Assembly: GCA_963978895.1 (NCBI GenBank)
Contig: OZ022245.1
Coordinates: 27,911,620 to 27,975,619, forward strand
Direction: 5' to 3'
Source: Erpobdella octoculata
Taxonomy: Eukaryota; Annelida; Clitellata; Hirudinida; Erpobdellidae
Length of the DNA stretch: 64,000 nucleotides
The position numbers and the translations under genes are program-made. Positions within the stretch are counted from its first letter, which is position 1, and each line of letters starts with the position of its first letter. Positions 10,703 to 24,500 of this stretch are shown in pieces. The notes below the pieces were generated by a model. It was not told the origin of the DNA and did not search any database. It saw only the letters and a list, made by a program, of their open reading frames with translations.

Positions 10703-13700
10703 CTAATTGGTTCTAAAATAATCTTCAACAATGCCATTCAGCAGATTTCTGTCTGTAAATAAAAAAAATATATTCAATTAAATAAGTTTGAACAAAACAA
10801 ATTCATTTTTATACAAATCAAAGAAACACACTTTCTGGGCCATTTTCGTTATGAGAAAAATTTTCCCAGTTTTCATCGTTTGCACCAACAATAAATTGTA
10901 GTTCCTTAATGTATTTGGTAACTGTTCGTAAAACTTCCACAGAACTCTGAAAAAAACAACAATAACTTTTATACATTTTTATAAAAACAAGATCATATGT
11001 TTCTTATTACCAAAATATTGTTTTTTTCTTTTTTATTTACTGGCAGTAGATCAATCAACTTGAATATTGCTTCAGGCAAGCCCCTCCCATCGGGACTGAA
11101 ATATTAAAATTGCTTAAATCGATCAAAAACTTGTTTTATTTCGAGTTATGACTTTACACTTCAACTATTAAATCAAAAACGTAAATAAATAACGAAATGG
11201 CTGAATTAAAAAAAAAGATCTTGTAAACTTATATTCTCGTTATGACTGAAAGATATAAATTAGCTTATAATTGTAAATTAACTAGCATCAGAGCCTGTCG
11301 GACGACAAGCCTAAAAAAGAAAACAGATTTATTTAAATAAACAAAATCTCCAAAAACAAATTAATCATATTGAATTACAAGCAGACAATAAGCCAATTAA
11401 TTATATACAGTAGATATATTCAATAAAATCTTTACCAACCTTTTTTCGATTGAAATATCTATAGAAATACAAATTAAATTTGATTAACTACGAAATAATT
11501 AAAAATTAAAACTGTTTTATACTTTAACATATTTTAACAATGTACAACTTGCTTTACCTGGTATTTGTTTGTATGTTTGTTTGTTTGTTTGTTTGTTTGT
11601 TTGTTTGTAAAGTAAAAATCTTGTAATCAAATGTTTGACCACCTCCCATTGATCTTTTAAAGATTTCAAATAGAACTGTATTACTTATTAGATTGCTTTT
11701 CCACGTAGAAAGATTTGATTGGTTTGCAGAAATTTGTGTTTGGCTACTATCAAAAACTGCTGATGAAGATGGTAGAGAAAATAAATTCATAGAAGAAAAT
11801 GACGATGCTGTTGAAGATGCTGAATGAGAGTTATAAATGTTGTTATATAATTAATGCAATCAGATTATTAGTAATCAAACAAGCATATTGCTACGTTGAT
11901 GGCCTGCTTGCAACATTGATGCTGCTGGTAAATTACTTCTGATAGCTGGAATTGTTGAAATTTCTGAGACACTTTTTTGAGATAACAAACTTTCAATTGA
12001 GAATGGAAATTTTTGTAACCCTTTTGGTCCTAAATAATTAAACTAAATTTGTTTGTTTAAAATTTGCAAAGTAAAAATATAACTTGAAAATGAGAATTAT
12101 AAATATTGTTATATAATTGATGCAATCAGATGATTAATAATAAAAAATAGTATATTATTACCTTGATGGCCTGCTTGTTGTAACGTTGATGCTGGTAAAT
12201 TACTTCTGATAGCTGGAATTGTTGAAATTTCTGAGACACTTTTTTGAGATAACAAACTTTCAATTGAGAATGGAAATTTTTGTAACCCTTTTGGTCCTAA
12301 ATAATTAAACTAAATTTGATTTGTTTTAAATTTGCAAAATAAAAATATAACTTAAGAATTGATTTTATTATCATTTTATAAATAATACCATTTATTTAGT
12401 TAATCGTTTAATTAATATTCTCATTATTGGTAAAAAACAATGTTTATCATATTTTTTAGTCTCGTACTATATATATATAAATTAAACCGCAAAAAATACA
12501 TACCCGAAATCTTACCAACAGCAGATGAAATTAGCATTTGGGGAGCATAAGAAATCCTGGCTGCTTGTGCCGCTTGGATGTTAGCTGTTGATGGTACCAA
12601 AATGACTGATGAAGTTGATTGGGATGAAATACTTTGCGAAGTAGATGATGAGGTAGACTCTACCCAATAAGATACATTTTAATGTATTATTTACAATACA
12701 TTGTGTTCACTATAGCACTGGTGACTGAAACCTCACCTGGCCGACGCAATATATCTTCAATATTGTTATGGATTATTTCCTTAATTTCATTTTCAGGTAG
12801 ATTTTTCCAGTTTGCATTTTCTCTTTCTGTTAACAAACCATCCACATGTCTTAGAAAATCAAGAAGATGTTCTTCACTTTTTGAAATCTGAAATAAATAA
12901 CAATATTTCATAGTAGTAGCTTTAGAATTTATTTGTCAACTACAATTATTTTATTGCTTACCTAAACCAAAACAAAAACTTTTATACAGTTGAATCAAGT
13001 TTCAGTTTAAAAAGGCAGTGTAATTTTTTTTAAATTCAAAAACTTATAAATTTTCACAAATGTCAAGAAAAATTTGCGTATTGATGTTAGACATCTCAGT
13101 TTTTGATTAATAAATAAATAACTTGAATAGTTTGACTAACTCTGAAATGATTGCTAGTCACAAAGTCTTGAGGCAGCAATTTTATATTTTCTTTTAGCAT
13201 TCGAACATTTCTTATGTTGTTCTGATGTTCATTATCTAAATTAATTGTCTGCTAAGTAACTTTAAAATGTTTTTTCAAAATAGTTTGTATGTACTGTTCT
13301 ATTTTTTATTTGAATCTGATACAGCACTTTTTTTTATCAATTATGCACACATTTCAGAACACTTAATAATCCAACCCACGTACAAATTAGTAATCCAATC
13401 ATCTACATCAGCGGTTCTTAAACTGTTTGTCGCGACTTTCAGAAATTTGAGTTTTATTTTAAACATATCTGCACTGCTCAAATAGCCCTGTACAATAGTA
13501 CTTATTTTTCTTCCCACAATACACCTTTGTGAAAAAGCTTTTCAAGCTTATTAGTTATTATGTCAAAATGCAGGAGTAGACTTAATGATGAAAATGATTT
13601 GTGTTGTGTTCTATTAAAAACGGCAAAAATTTTGTAAATCTCTGTTTTCAAAAATAGCCAATGACTAGGAGGAGATAGGCCAAAGGTACTTTTCTAAAAA

Positions 13701-14867
13701 TTTTCTAAAACTTTTACACTTTTGCCTCCGAAAATAGCTGATGGGGAGTAGTCGGAGGTATAATTTCCAAAATATTTTAAACTTCGTCTTTATTAATGTT
13801 ATACCAAATAAATGTTTTTTTTTAATGCTTAGAAAGCCCCTTAAATGACACTTTTAAAAAACCCTCCCAGAAATTTTGACCTGATGGGAATGAAACAAGC
13901 ACAGCCTTTTTACTAACAATTTAGCATTTTTTTGGAGCTGCAGCATTTAAATTTTAAATTTTAAATGATCAATCTCATCTTCTTGCAAATTTAAAAAAAA
14001 ATATTGCTGGGAAAAATATGCTTTATTAATAGTTTGATCATAAATTAAATTAAAATTATAATATACAATTTATAATATACAATGTATTACTGAGAATATG
14101 CTAAAAATCTAAAATTGAAATTATCTGTTTAAAAACTAAAATTCTATTATTGGGGTCGCCACAGTATGGCAAATTTTATCAAGGGGTCGCGGCGCTAAAA
14201 CAATTGAGAACCACTGATCTACGTACAAATAAGTAAACCAATCATATATGAACAAAGAAATAAACCAATAATTTACGTTTACAATTTAGTAAACCAACCA
14301 TACAAGAGCAAATTAAGCAAAAAAATTCTAATGGAAAAGTTTTGGTGGTTTAATTGATATAAATCAATTCTTTGCAAATTATTTACCAGAAGTGTTTTGA
14401 TATTGCTGTGCGTATTGTTCAGACTTTTCCCACAAGTAATTTCCGTTTTTTCCTCTTAAAAAGTTCTCATCTCTTCTTCGTTTGATCAACAAATAAATCG
14501 TATTATAGTCCTTTCCTTCTTCTTTAATTATTGTTAAAAGATCTTTCGACGCTTCTAGAATGCCTGATACAGTCTTGATTAAATAATTAAAATCAGAGGT
14601 GAACATGAGTTCATTTTTGTCAACCCAACCAAGCCCATGGTTCAACCCAACCCATGTCTACTTCAAATTGAAAAAATAATTTTAAGTTTTTTTACTACAT
14701 AATAATTAGAAAAAAGTTATATTTTATTTATAAAAAACTGTTTAAAATTTTGTATCTCCTAATTAAAAAATAAAATTAACCGGTATATGACGGCCAAGAA
14801 AAACCATGGGAACAAACTGCTCTACGAGATTTGCGAATTCAAGTGTTACTCGTACTCGACTAGACAT
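10703..14867 (-). CDS. Unrecognised multi-exon gene, copy B (intact model, ~436 residues)
   Basis: Minus-strand exons with continuous phases: 14867-14781 (ATG start), 14573-14387, 13235-13141, 12887-12737, 12659-12504, 12296-12162, 12029-11895, 11819-11705, 11095-11011, 10946-10832 and 10752-10703 (stop). The protein starts MSSRVRVTLEFANLVEQF. A helix ending LLTIIKEEGKDY follows, then a module with ENANWKNLPENE, a Ser/Thr/Gln/Ala-rich middle, and a second module with NDENWENFSHNE near the C-terminus. Compared with copy A, the exon 5 acceptor has moved 12 bp downstream (the old AG is gone), and the next exon is present twice (12296-12162 and 12029-11895), both phase 1-1, so the frame survives. 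No transmembrane or signal segment is seen. I recognise no known family and infer no function; conservation of frame between copies argues that it is a real gene. Confidence 0.6.
11815..12360. repeat. Tandem duplication of one exon inside copy B
   Basis: Two direct units of about 270 bp each hold the exon with ...QAGHQ and its flanks (exons 12029-11895 and 12296-12162). Copy A has this exon once (5245-5108). Donors are GT in both units, although the first reads AAC/GTAGC rather than AAG/GTAAT. Nested within the larger duplication and absent from copy A, it is younger than, or was lost after, that event. Confidence 0.85.
13409..14216 (+). mobile_element. Decayed hAT-type DNA transposon in copy B
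   Basis: The 808-bp element has ends CAGCGGTTCTTAA and TTGAGAACCACTG. The flanking target-site duplication is ATCTACAT (13401-13408) and ATCTACGT (14217-14224), 8 bp with one mismatch. It is the duplicate of the element at 6663-7645 and is shortened by internal deletions. It includes the same transposase-like remnant around 13540-13620. Confidence 0.85.
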
Positions 14868-15330
14868 ACTTAGAAATAATACTTTCGTTACTGAAATTAA
14901 CTGGAGAAAATAAGATCACTGAAATAAATAAAAAATATTGATTCATTGTCGATAAACAATAATTAAGAATTTTAGAAATTAAATTTTTTTTAATTAAAAG
15001 AAATAAAGCACGTTTACCTAATTTTATTTACTCAAACAAACAAATGTTCATACTTACTTGATTGTTTGCAGTTGTTAAAAACATTAAAAAAATATTGATT
15101 TTAAAGATGTTAATTATCTCAGGATTCAAATCCGTATTTTTTCAAATTTCACTCAAAAGTGTCTATTTGATATTATAAAAAGTAATATTTTGTATAATTG
15201 AGTTTGTTTTAGCAAAATAACTATTTAAGCGTGAATGTAGTTGTTAATTTCGATATTAGGCATGTGTTGCTGTTTTTATATACAAATAAATGGTAAATGA
15301 TGACGGTCAATCAAATTCGCAGCAAAGGGG

Positions 15331-16887
15331 TGCGTTCAATAAAATAAATAAATTTTTAGCGTGATAAATTACAAAGCCTGTTGAATGAGAAATTTCAGAA
15401 TGCTGTCAGTAAAGTTTATGATTTAATTTTAATCTATTATTCAATTTCCGGCGTGTACATTTTAACTCGTGATAACCTAAATGTGATTTAATTGAAATAT
15501 CTTTTAGTCTTTTAATGCGTAAAAATAAGACACAGAATAAATTACAACTCTCATAAACGTGGACTTGAGTGTTCCAAGGGGTTAGCCAAAGTTGCGACAG
15601 GGGCTGCTGCTACGAGTGGGCATCTGCCTGGTGCCCCCCAGTCGTATGTTTATCAAAAATGTGAACTATACCCAAACATTAACCAATTGCTGCTAATTTC
15701 GGCTACACTATCTGTCTCCACTGGCTACCCCAGAAAAAAATTTCTCAAGCCTAAGGAGACTTAGAAACTTACTTGCGCAGAAGGACGAGTGACAGAGTAC
15801 AAATTGATGCAAACGATGTAGCGGATGAATTAAAAAATACACAAAAAATTATTTATTTTAAATATTAGATGTTTAAATATTCAATATTAAATGTTTAATT
15901 ATTAAATACTAAATGTTTAAATATAAAATATTAAAAGTTTTTCTTGATTCGTTTAATTTTTCTCGATTCGCCCTCCCTAAACCAAAACCTTGGCTACTGC
16001 CATGATTGTAGTACACTCGAGCTGTACAAAAGTCGTCAGCATATTTTGTTAATTCAAATAAAAGTAACAATTTACTTTATTTGCAAACGACGATTTAAAA
16101 ATAAACAACATCAGATAAAACAGTTTAAAGATTTTCTTGCTTTCCGGTTTGTGGCTTTTCAGACTTTCCATTGGTTCAATTTCTGTGCGTGATTTTTGAT
16201 CATCTTCATGAGATGTTCGGCACATTTGATGACGCGCATCAGTACCTGAGTTATTCAAATTATATTTAAATTTATTATTTTATAAAGAAAAAAAGTATAG
16301 GAAAAAACGAGTTTTTCAACACAAAATTTGATTTCAAATACACTCGATTTAGAAATACGAAAAATGTTTAGTTTAAGTTTTTTCCAATTGAATCATGTAT
16401 TGTCATCCAATATAAAGCTATGCTGAAAGTTTCAGCTTTCTAGCTAGTCAAAAAGCTGGTTAAATTTTACTTGCAAGATTTATGTACAGAGAAAGCCACA
16501 CACACACACACACAAACAGAGATTGTAACCTAAATAAAAGTTTGTAAAAAAAAACTACAGCATTTCTTGTTTTGTAAAACAGCCGACAGGACACGCTAAT
16601 AGCTAATAGACACGCACCACTTCCAGCTAACAAATTAAAGCAGGGTTGTCCAACTTTCATGCTATTGTGGGCGCATAAAAATTTTTTTAGACCCATGGCG
16701 GGCAAAGCAAATTTTAGCACTTAATATGGCATAATTATAATATATATGTATGATTGAAGACTCGATCTGTTCAGCATTATTATAATTATTATTATTATTT
16801 TTATCTAACGCGCTCTCTAAACAAAATATAATAATAATAATAATTATTATTATTATTTGTAATAATGCTGAACATTTCCCACATTCA
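15331..16887. other. Gene-poor spacer with repeats
   Basis: No supported gene. A stretch from about 15330 resembles 3175-3260. Around 15560-15840 there is a more GC-balanced block without a long frame. Short A/T-rich tandem phrases (TATTAGATGTTTAAATAT type) lie at about 15855-15930. A dispersed repeat copy lies at 16285-16551. An inverted (TAA)n/(TTA)n pair lies at about 16776-16860. Confidence 0.5.
16285..16551 (-). mobile_element. Dispersed repeat family 1, copy 2
   Basis: Inverted copy of the repeat at 8887-9165. It has the same blocks in reverse order, including GGTTAAATTTTACTTGCAAG, a (CA)n, and AACAGAGATTGTAACCTAAA near its right edge. Confidence 0.8.
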
Positions 16888-17205
16888 TCATTCATCACCT
16901 ACTCTTTCTTCAGGATAGAGCCGAGCGATTTTGGGCGGAAGTAACTCTCCGAGTTCTGTGATTAACTTCTCCAACTCCGGAAACGGATCGTCTCTCGTCT
17001 GCTTAGAAGAGTGTCCAGCGTCGAAAAACAAATTGGCATCTCGCTTACGGGAAGACGACGACGGCTGCCGTCCACCACCGACTGCACTGCTGTCCCCCGC
17101 TGGCAGCCCTTTGACGGATTTGTCATCCAACGTAGACATCGGAATGCCATCATCGAAGCTGTCAGAATCAGATTCTATGGTAGGGTTATAATTATAAGAA
17201 GCCAT
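16888..17205 (-). CDS. Small single-exon ORF, Ser/Asp-rich, unrecognised
   Basis: An open frame of 105 codons starts at the ATG complementary to 17203-17205 (MASYNYNPTIESDSDSFDDG); the frame is open further upstream to 17274. Its base composition is clearly richer in G+C than its surroundings, as for the coding exons elsewhere in the window. It has an acidic N-terminus, a basic SSSRKRD stretch and a C-terminal amphipathic helix (ELEKLITELGELLPPKIARL). No introns, signal peptide or membrane segment are seen. I do not recognise it. It could be a small nuclear protein, an exon of a larger gene or a transposon remnant. Confidence 0.4.
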   Translation of the reverse strand: MASYNYNPTIESDSDSFDDGIPMSTLDDKSVKGLPAGDSSAVGGGRQPSSSSRKRDANLFFDAGHSSKQTRDDPFPELEKLITELGELLPPKIARLYPEERVGDE

Positions 17206-17279
17206 GAAAGTGATATTTGTATATTTGTGCGATGTAGTTTTATTTATATTCCCGTTATTTGTTGAAGTTGACAAACATT

Positions 17280-18520
17280 TGAGATGTTAAGATGTTTTTG
17301 TTGTCTCGTTTTATTGTTTACAAATCGAGTGACGGTAAGTAAATAATAAGAAAACATTGAATATACGCTACCATGACAACAGTCAATTTACTAACAAATT
17401 TAAATAAATTGAAATGTGCTTAAAGATTAAATAATGTTAATTTTAATTTTAATGGGCATCTGTGTGCTTCGTTTTCTGCGACACTGGGAACTTTTATTTC
17501 TGTGGCACCCAGCAGGTTCGAAAGTCTTGAAAGTGCAACGAAATGTGTACCAGCTAGGCGACTACAAAGATTAAGGTTCAGAACTTTGCATTTCCGGACA
17601 CATTTTTGTTCTGGCAGCAAATATAACTTTCTGTGTTATCATCTCATTAAGCACGAGCTATAACTCGGTGCTACTTACTACTACGTAGGCTTGCCAGCTA
17701 GCAAGCAGAGCGTTTGAGGCTAAAAACTTTTTTCGGCATAAACGTTTGCCATTCTCATTTAATTGCAAAACTTCAATCCAATCGAGAGAAACGCCTTAAC
17801 TAACACTAACAAGAATGACAATAAGGGCCGCAGTAACTTGAATGCACTGCTGGCTACGAACACAATAATACTTAATAATCATGTCTATTCTCGAAATGGT
17901 ACATTTATGTCGATTATTATTCATTTTATTCTTCCTGTTATTATTATTATTGTTAATATTAATATTAATATTATTTAATGTTTATGTAGTATAATTCACA
18001 GGGAAGTAGTTAGACGATGATTGTGTGAAGATATACGTGTTGATTCAAGGTGAAGTTTGTTCATTTGTTCTTTTAGCTTTTTTTTTTATTTTATTCCGAT
18101 CTCCATGTGTCATCTAAAAACATTGTAAAGTTTACTTTTAAAATGTCGTTTAACTAACTGATTGTTCAGCTGAATATTCATTGAGATACTCTCGAGTATC
18201 GGGTAAACAACGAAAATATTTTTTGAAGATAACAAGAAAAAGACAGTATAAAAGCAAAAGGAGAAAAAGTTTTAAGAAATATGAATGATTATGGTTAGTT
18301 TGAATATTTTAAATTATGTAAAATGGAATTGTTTTAAATTTGCAATGAAATAAAGGTGATTTTTTTCAATATCTTGTAGAGAATTTTCAAAAATGTAAAA
18401 TAAATCTAACAATGTCTCACATGTATTTATAAATTAAACATTTTAAATTTGTTTGAACTTATTCTCACTAAAACCTCATAAAGTACACACTTTCAAATTC
18501 AATTTTTTTCCATCGAAGAC
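17280..18520. other. Spacer upstream of the anoctamin gene
   Basis: No supported gene. A minus-strand frame at 17420-17620 has no supporting features. The stretch next to the ATG at 18521 presumably holds the promoter and 5' UTR of the anoctamin gene, but I cannot identify a TATA box or initiator with confidence. Confidence 0.4.
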
Positions 18521-21500
18521 ATGGATCCGATCATCCCATCATCTTCTTATGAAACCCTGACACCCAAGGTGGACGACGATGACTATGATGATGTTATTGT
18601 TGGTGGTGGTGGCGGAGAATTCCTCAGCGACAACACAGCCAGTCAAGCCCAGACGGCCATCGGGTTTGAAAGTTACGAAATTCTCCAGGCTCCGACAGAG
18701 GGCGTTAGAAGAGGTTGGCATTGGCTGGGCTGGGCTGGCTGGGTGGGCGGGAGACTGGTCTGAGGTTGTTTGGCATGTCTGTCAAGATTGTATTTTGAAG
18801 GCCAGTTTCAGTGGATTTGTGTATGTAAGCTGCTGACGTTTTTGTAGTAAAATGACGACGACGATGATGATGATAATGTCAGCGGTGTTGATAATGATGG
18901 TTTTTATAATAAAGATGTTAGAAAAAAATTGTCTACATGGCTCAGATGTGCTATTTTCTCATCCAGTTGAAAGAAGAGTTCGCATTCAGGACAACGGCAC
19001 CGGCAGTGGTGGTGGAGGTGGTGGGGGAGATGGGGTGGATTTTGTCAACAATGCCTTCCAATCAAACGAGGTGCGTTTTAAATTTTTGCATTTTTTTTCT
19101 TCTGATTTTCACCTGCGTTCTTTTCGAGTCTGTAAAGCCAGGAAGTTGGTATTTACAACCCTGTTTGTCGTGCGAGAATAATTTATGAATACGATATGCA
19201 CTACTATGACTCACTATGGTTACAATGATCTTTAAGCAGGTAACAAATTTTAATGGTATTTAATTATTCTTGTGTTGCTGCTCTCAAAATAAGTTATTCA
19301 GTCCAAATGACTGTCCGCTCTCTAGGACGCTGGTTTTAATGAGCAAGAATTCAGTCGATGCCGAATTCTGGCCTACTGGAGAATAATGAAAAAAAAACCA
19401 ATTCATTATTTATGACAAACTTTTATTTAGGTTACGATCTCTGTTTGTGTGAGTGTCTTTCACTGTTCGCAAATCTTGAAGAAAAAAAATTTAACCAGTT
19501 TTTTGACTAGCTAGGAAGCTGAAACTTTCAGCATAGCTTTACATTGGATGAAATACATGATTCAATTGAAGAAAAAAATTAATTTTAACATCTTTCATAT
19601 TTCTAAATCGAGTGTATTTGAAATAAAAGTTTGTGTTGAAAAACTCGTTATTTTTTTCTTTACTTGTTATAGTTATCATTTCATCGTAATTTTTAAACTT
19701 TCTTCTACAGAAATCCTCAAATCTCACAAACGAACCTGTGACTTTTCGGGAGGGCGTCGGAAAAAAAGTTGACTTCATCCTCGTCTTCGATCCTGCCAAG
19801 GACAACTCTCCTGAGAAGAGAGCCATGAGAGAAAGTTACGAAGAAAATCTTCAAGATTTCGGCATCGAAATTGAGAGAGAGGCTGGTTGAAAGATAATAA
19901 TATTAAAAATAAAAAGATTAAACAAATAAATATAATTTAGTAGTAGAGCGTTGTCTAACGTGGAAAAGTGGATTGAATAGGAGGGTTGCAATTAATTGTC
20001 CTGGTGACTGTGGTAGTGTTGATGATGTTGTGTTCCAATTATATTATCATTGCCATGTGACTATTAGTTGTTTTGTTTTTGCGAAGGAGTCTCCAAAGGA
20101 AACTTTCATCAAACTTCACTGTCCTTTTATCGCACTGTGCAGGGGGGCGGAGCTACTGAAGTTGAAAAAACCGATCAACAGGAAACCAACAGAAGTTAGT
20201 TTATAGCATTTCTTTTATTTTTTTTCAACTGAACATGAAAATACAACTAAAAAATTATATGTTCTCAAATATTTTATTTTTAAGTATCCTTATTCGTATG
20301 AAAAAAAATTGCCTTATAATGACGTTACGTTGAACCTCTACTGGATTTTCATAGAACCGATTCGATATTCCGAACCGGTTTGTTCGGAATATCGAATCTG
20401 AATTGTCCTTTCCTGAATTGGTTTCTATTGATTCAACCTTATTCAATTTTATTTGACCTATTTGACTTGAATCAATTCAACATCATTCAATCTTATTTGA
20501 CCTATTTGACTTGAATCGATTCAGCCTAATTCAATCGTAGTTGTCCTAAATTAATCCTAATTGGTTTGACCTCGCCCGAATCAATTCGACTCGACATAAC
20601 CAGAGTAGAATTTTATTATAATAAAACTTTTTTTTCTCTAAAGATAGATCAAAGTAACAAACTCTGTAGTTGTTTTCCTTCTGACACCAGAACGAGCAAA
20701 GTAGAAATCTGTTCGCCTTTTGTTTTCAAGAATTCCAACAAGTTAGCAGACTTTAATGGTTGCGATTTAGAAATTATTTTTTGTAACTACAGAGGTACTG
20801 ATAAACATACATTTATATTTATTTATGTTTGAGTTTCTATTTGAATTTGCGTTTGCATTTATACTCACATTCATAATCCTGAATTACTAATCCTAGTGCT
20901 ATCCGTATTCGTATTCGTATTCGTATTCGTATTCGTATTCATATTCATATTCATATTCATATGAGTACAAGTAAGTTTTCAAAAACTCAGTATCAGTTAT
21001 TATTATACACATCATTTTAGCTTCCGAATAGAAAAAGAAGACGAATTCTTTTCATCTGCTGACAGGAGTTACATAGTCTATTCTCTCCTCGAAAGAACGA
21101 TATTTAGGAAAAACAAAGACGATCCAGTTAAAACAGGCAAGCGAGAAATAGAATAAGTCATAGTTAACTAGTTAACTAGTTGTTAAAAAGCATATTTTAT
21201 CGGGGTCAACGATTTAAGCCATAGTTCGATCAAAGCTTTCTGGCTGAATTAAGGTTTATTGTCGCAGGGCAAATATTAAATTCAAAGGTGATATTTAATT
21301 TGAAAAATTTTAAGTAGTTTTTGTGTTCTGTTTATTTTACATAGGGTTGAGTAGACTTATAGGTCTGAAAGCCTACTCCGCGGCATACCCGCTGCACGAG
21401 TCTATCGCAGACCCTCCTACTTTAGAAGTAAATAACATGAATGACAGAGAGGTAATTTTTGATGATCATTAGAGTCAAATTACGTAAAAGTTTTAGTGGA

Positions 21501-24500
21501 AAAACACTGGTGCTTGAAATTATTGATGAGCACTTCTTAAATCTTTGTACTATTAAAAATAGCTTGATTTTAAATTGGTCGGATTCTCGTGATTAACTAT
21601 TAAGTATAAAACTTGGAACTAAAATAAATTATTACTGAGTGATAATTTTCAATCAAAATTTTAATATAACTAATTACTTTACAAAATTATTATTCTTCTT
21701 AAAGTTAAAGTTGCTTGGTGTTTTTTTATACTTTTTTCATACATCGTTTACGTTTATTTCAGTGGCTTTATCACGATTGGGTCAAGCCTAAAAATCTCTT
21801 CAAACCGCAACCGTTGGACAGAATTAAGTAAACAAATTCTTATAATAAATATATCATAGCATTGATTTTCATATATGAAAAAATGTACTCGGCAGAGCAT
21901 TAAAAATGAAAATTCAAACAAACCAGATCTTACTTCGGAGAGCAGTTTACATTCTACTTTGCATGGATGGGTCTCTACACCATTTTCCTCTCTTTTGCAT
22001 CTGTTGTAGGACTGGCATGCTTCTTTTACGGCCTCATAACCACTTTCAGTGACCTTGACATTCCGACGTACGTTTTGTGCTTTATGGTATAACTATCTTT
22101 AGCTTATGCTAAGAAAACATGTTGTTATATGTTAAACCAGCCAGTGATAAAATTTACTTAGAACAATGCAAATATTTAAGACTTCCAAAAAAAATTTTTT
22201 TTCTCCAGCAAGGACGTTTGCGACAAAAACAGATCCCCCGGGAACTTCACGATCTGTCCCAAGTGCGACAAAAGCTGCACGTTTACCATCCTCTCCGATG
22301 GCTGCAACTACGCTCGTTTCACTCGCATCTTCGACAACGAAGCCACCTTGGTCTGTGCCATTTTCATCACCGTCTGGGGTGAGTTCAGAAAAAAATGGTG
22401 CCACGCCCCTAGAGAATAATTTTAAAATATCTTAACTTTAAAGTAAATTTTTTTAAACATATTTGACAAATTAAAAAAAAATGTTTTAACTAACATCAGC
22501 GGAAAATATGTTAATAATTATTTTATACATCAAATTTTTTAACAGGAATCGCGTTTATAGAGTTTTGGAAAAGAAGACAAGCATTCCTTCAGCAGAGTTG
22601 GAGCGTGAAAGATTTCGAAGCAGACGAAGTTAGATTTCAAAAAAGAAAAATCAATTTGGATGCTATTTAAAATAATTATAAAAGTTTTATTAAAAGAAAA
22701 TTTCTCTTCATTAATAATGACGATTAATAACTATATGATAAATAAATTAACTTCATCAGATCATACGACCTCAGTATTACGACCAGGCCAAAATGCTGAA
22801 GATAAACCCACTGTCCGGGGTTAATACAAATTCATAAACTTTGAGCTTTCCTCATAGAGTTAGAAGTGAAATTAAAATTAAAACTAAATTATTTACTTTT
22901 AATTCTCGTAGAATTAGAAGTAAAATTAGAATTATAACAAAATTGTTAATCAATAAATTTAAATTCTTTTTTTTATAAAAGGAAATAGAATCGATAGTTT
23001 CCCCAGTCTCAAAATGCTTGCGATTTCTCGTTTCCATCTCGACTATCCTGTTTTTCGTGAGTTTCCTATCACCCGCACGCAACTTCAAAATTATGTTATA
23101 AAATAAAAACAAATTACTATTATTATTATTTGGCAACTTATATTGCGCTATTAATATAATAAAAATATTACATACATATTACATCCCTCAGTTAATTGCC
23201 ATTTTGATTGCCATCTTCGCCATCATCGTCTACCGTCTGGCTGTCGTCTACGCCCTGTACAGCAGCCGCGACGAAGGCACCAAGAGGAACGCCAAGCTGG
23301 TGACAACATTCACGGCCGCCTGCCTCAACGTCCTTGTCATCTCCGTCCTCAGTGTTGTAAGTTCTCAGTTTGTTGGGCTGTTCCGTCACCATTATCCAGT
23401 GTTTCATCCAGACGCTTTGACTTGGGGGGGCGGGGTGAAATTTAGGGGGAGTGATTGATAGTGCTAATTTTTTCATTGAGCTTTTCACCTATTTGCTTTT
23501 TAAAATCAAATTCTAAATTTTGGGTGTTTAGTCGTACAAAAGAGGAGATAGGGAAAGCACTTTTTTATTGTAAAAAATTATTTAGTTTTTTTGTGATAAT
23601 ATCTACTCAGATTGTTGTCTGTTTTGTGTTAGCGTTAATCTGAAGTTGTTTTTATCGTTTTATCGTTACGACAGGTCTACAAATGGGTTGCAAAAGTCTT
23701 GACGGATTTAGGTAAGTTTGAGTAAGCGTTTCACTCAGTTTCATAACTGCCTCATCTTAGCATCCACAATCACCAAATATAAAACTTATAAAACTTTATA
23801 AAATATTTCATCCTTACTGGAAATTCGATGACCTTGACACTTCTCAGAGGCCCACAAAACCAGGACGTCCTACGAGGATAGTTTCATTTTCAAGATGATC
23901 GTCTTTCAGTTCATCAACAACTACGGCTCAATCATCTACATAGCATTCTTCAAAGGGAGGTAGTAACGAAATAGTTTTATTTCGCATTATTTAATTACTG
24001 TCTGTGTTCTGTTTGTCTGCTATTCGGGCTTGTAACGATTTTTATTGATTTTAGTTTTGTAGATAAACCCGGCATGAAGAGCTTGTACATGTTCGGCATG
24101 TACAAACAGGACGAGGTGAAAAATAATAATTTTAATTGTTTTTATTTAAAAAGTTATTTATATCTGGCGTTTCTGCTACGAGTGGGGTTAATTTTAAATA
24201 TTTGGGTATTGTTGGTTTCATTTTCACTTTTTTGTTAACTTGTACAGTGCGATGAAAACGGCTGCTTTTCCGAGTTAACAGTCCAGCTGATCATTATCAT
24301 GATCGGCAAACAGCTCATCAACGCCATCATTGAAACATTTAAGCCGTGAGTGGATGATGATGATGATGATAGTAATGAAGGTGATGATAGTGTCATGAAT
24401 GTGATGATAGTGATGAAGATAATGGTGATGATAGTGATGAAGGTGATGATTGTGATTAAGGTGATAATGTTGGTGAATAGGAGTAAAGCTGTGGAAATAA

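Larger units (their letters stand above)
10499..15330. repeat. Segmental duplication, copy B
   Basis: Direct repeat of 3752-8795. It differs by an extra internal duplication of one exon (11815-12360), a shorter minisatellite, a 175-bp shorter hAT element and an expanded (GTTT)n. The order and phase of every exon are preserved. Confidence 0.9.

Noticed and set aside
17420..17620. A 66-codon minus-strand gene
   Set aside because: It has no splice partners, domain or composition difference from its surroundings, and frames of this length are expected by chance.
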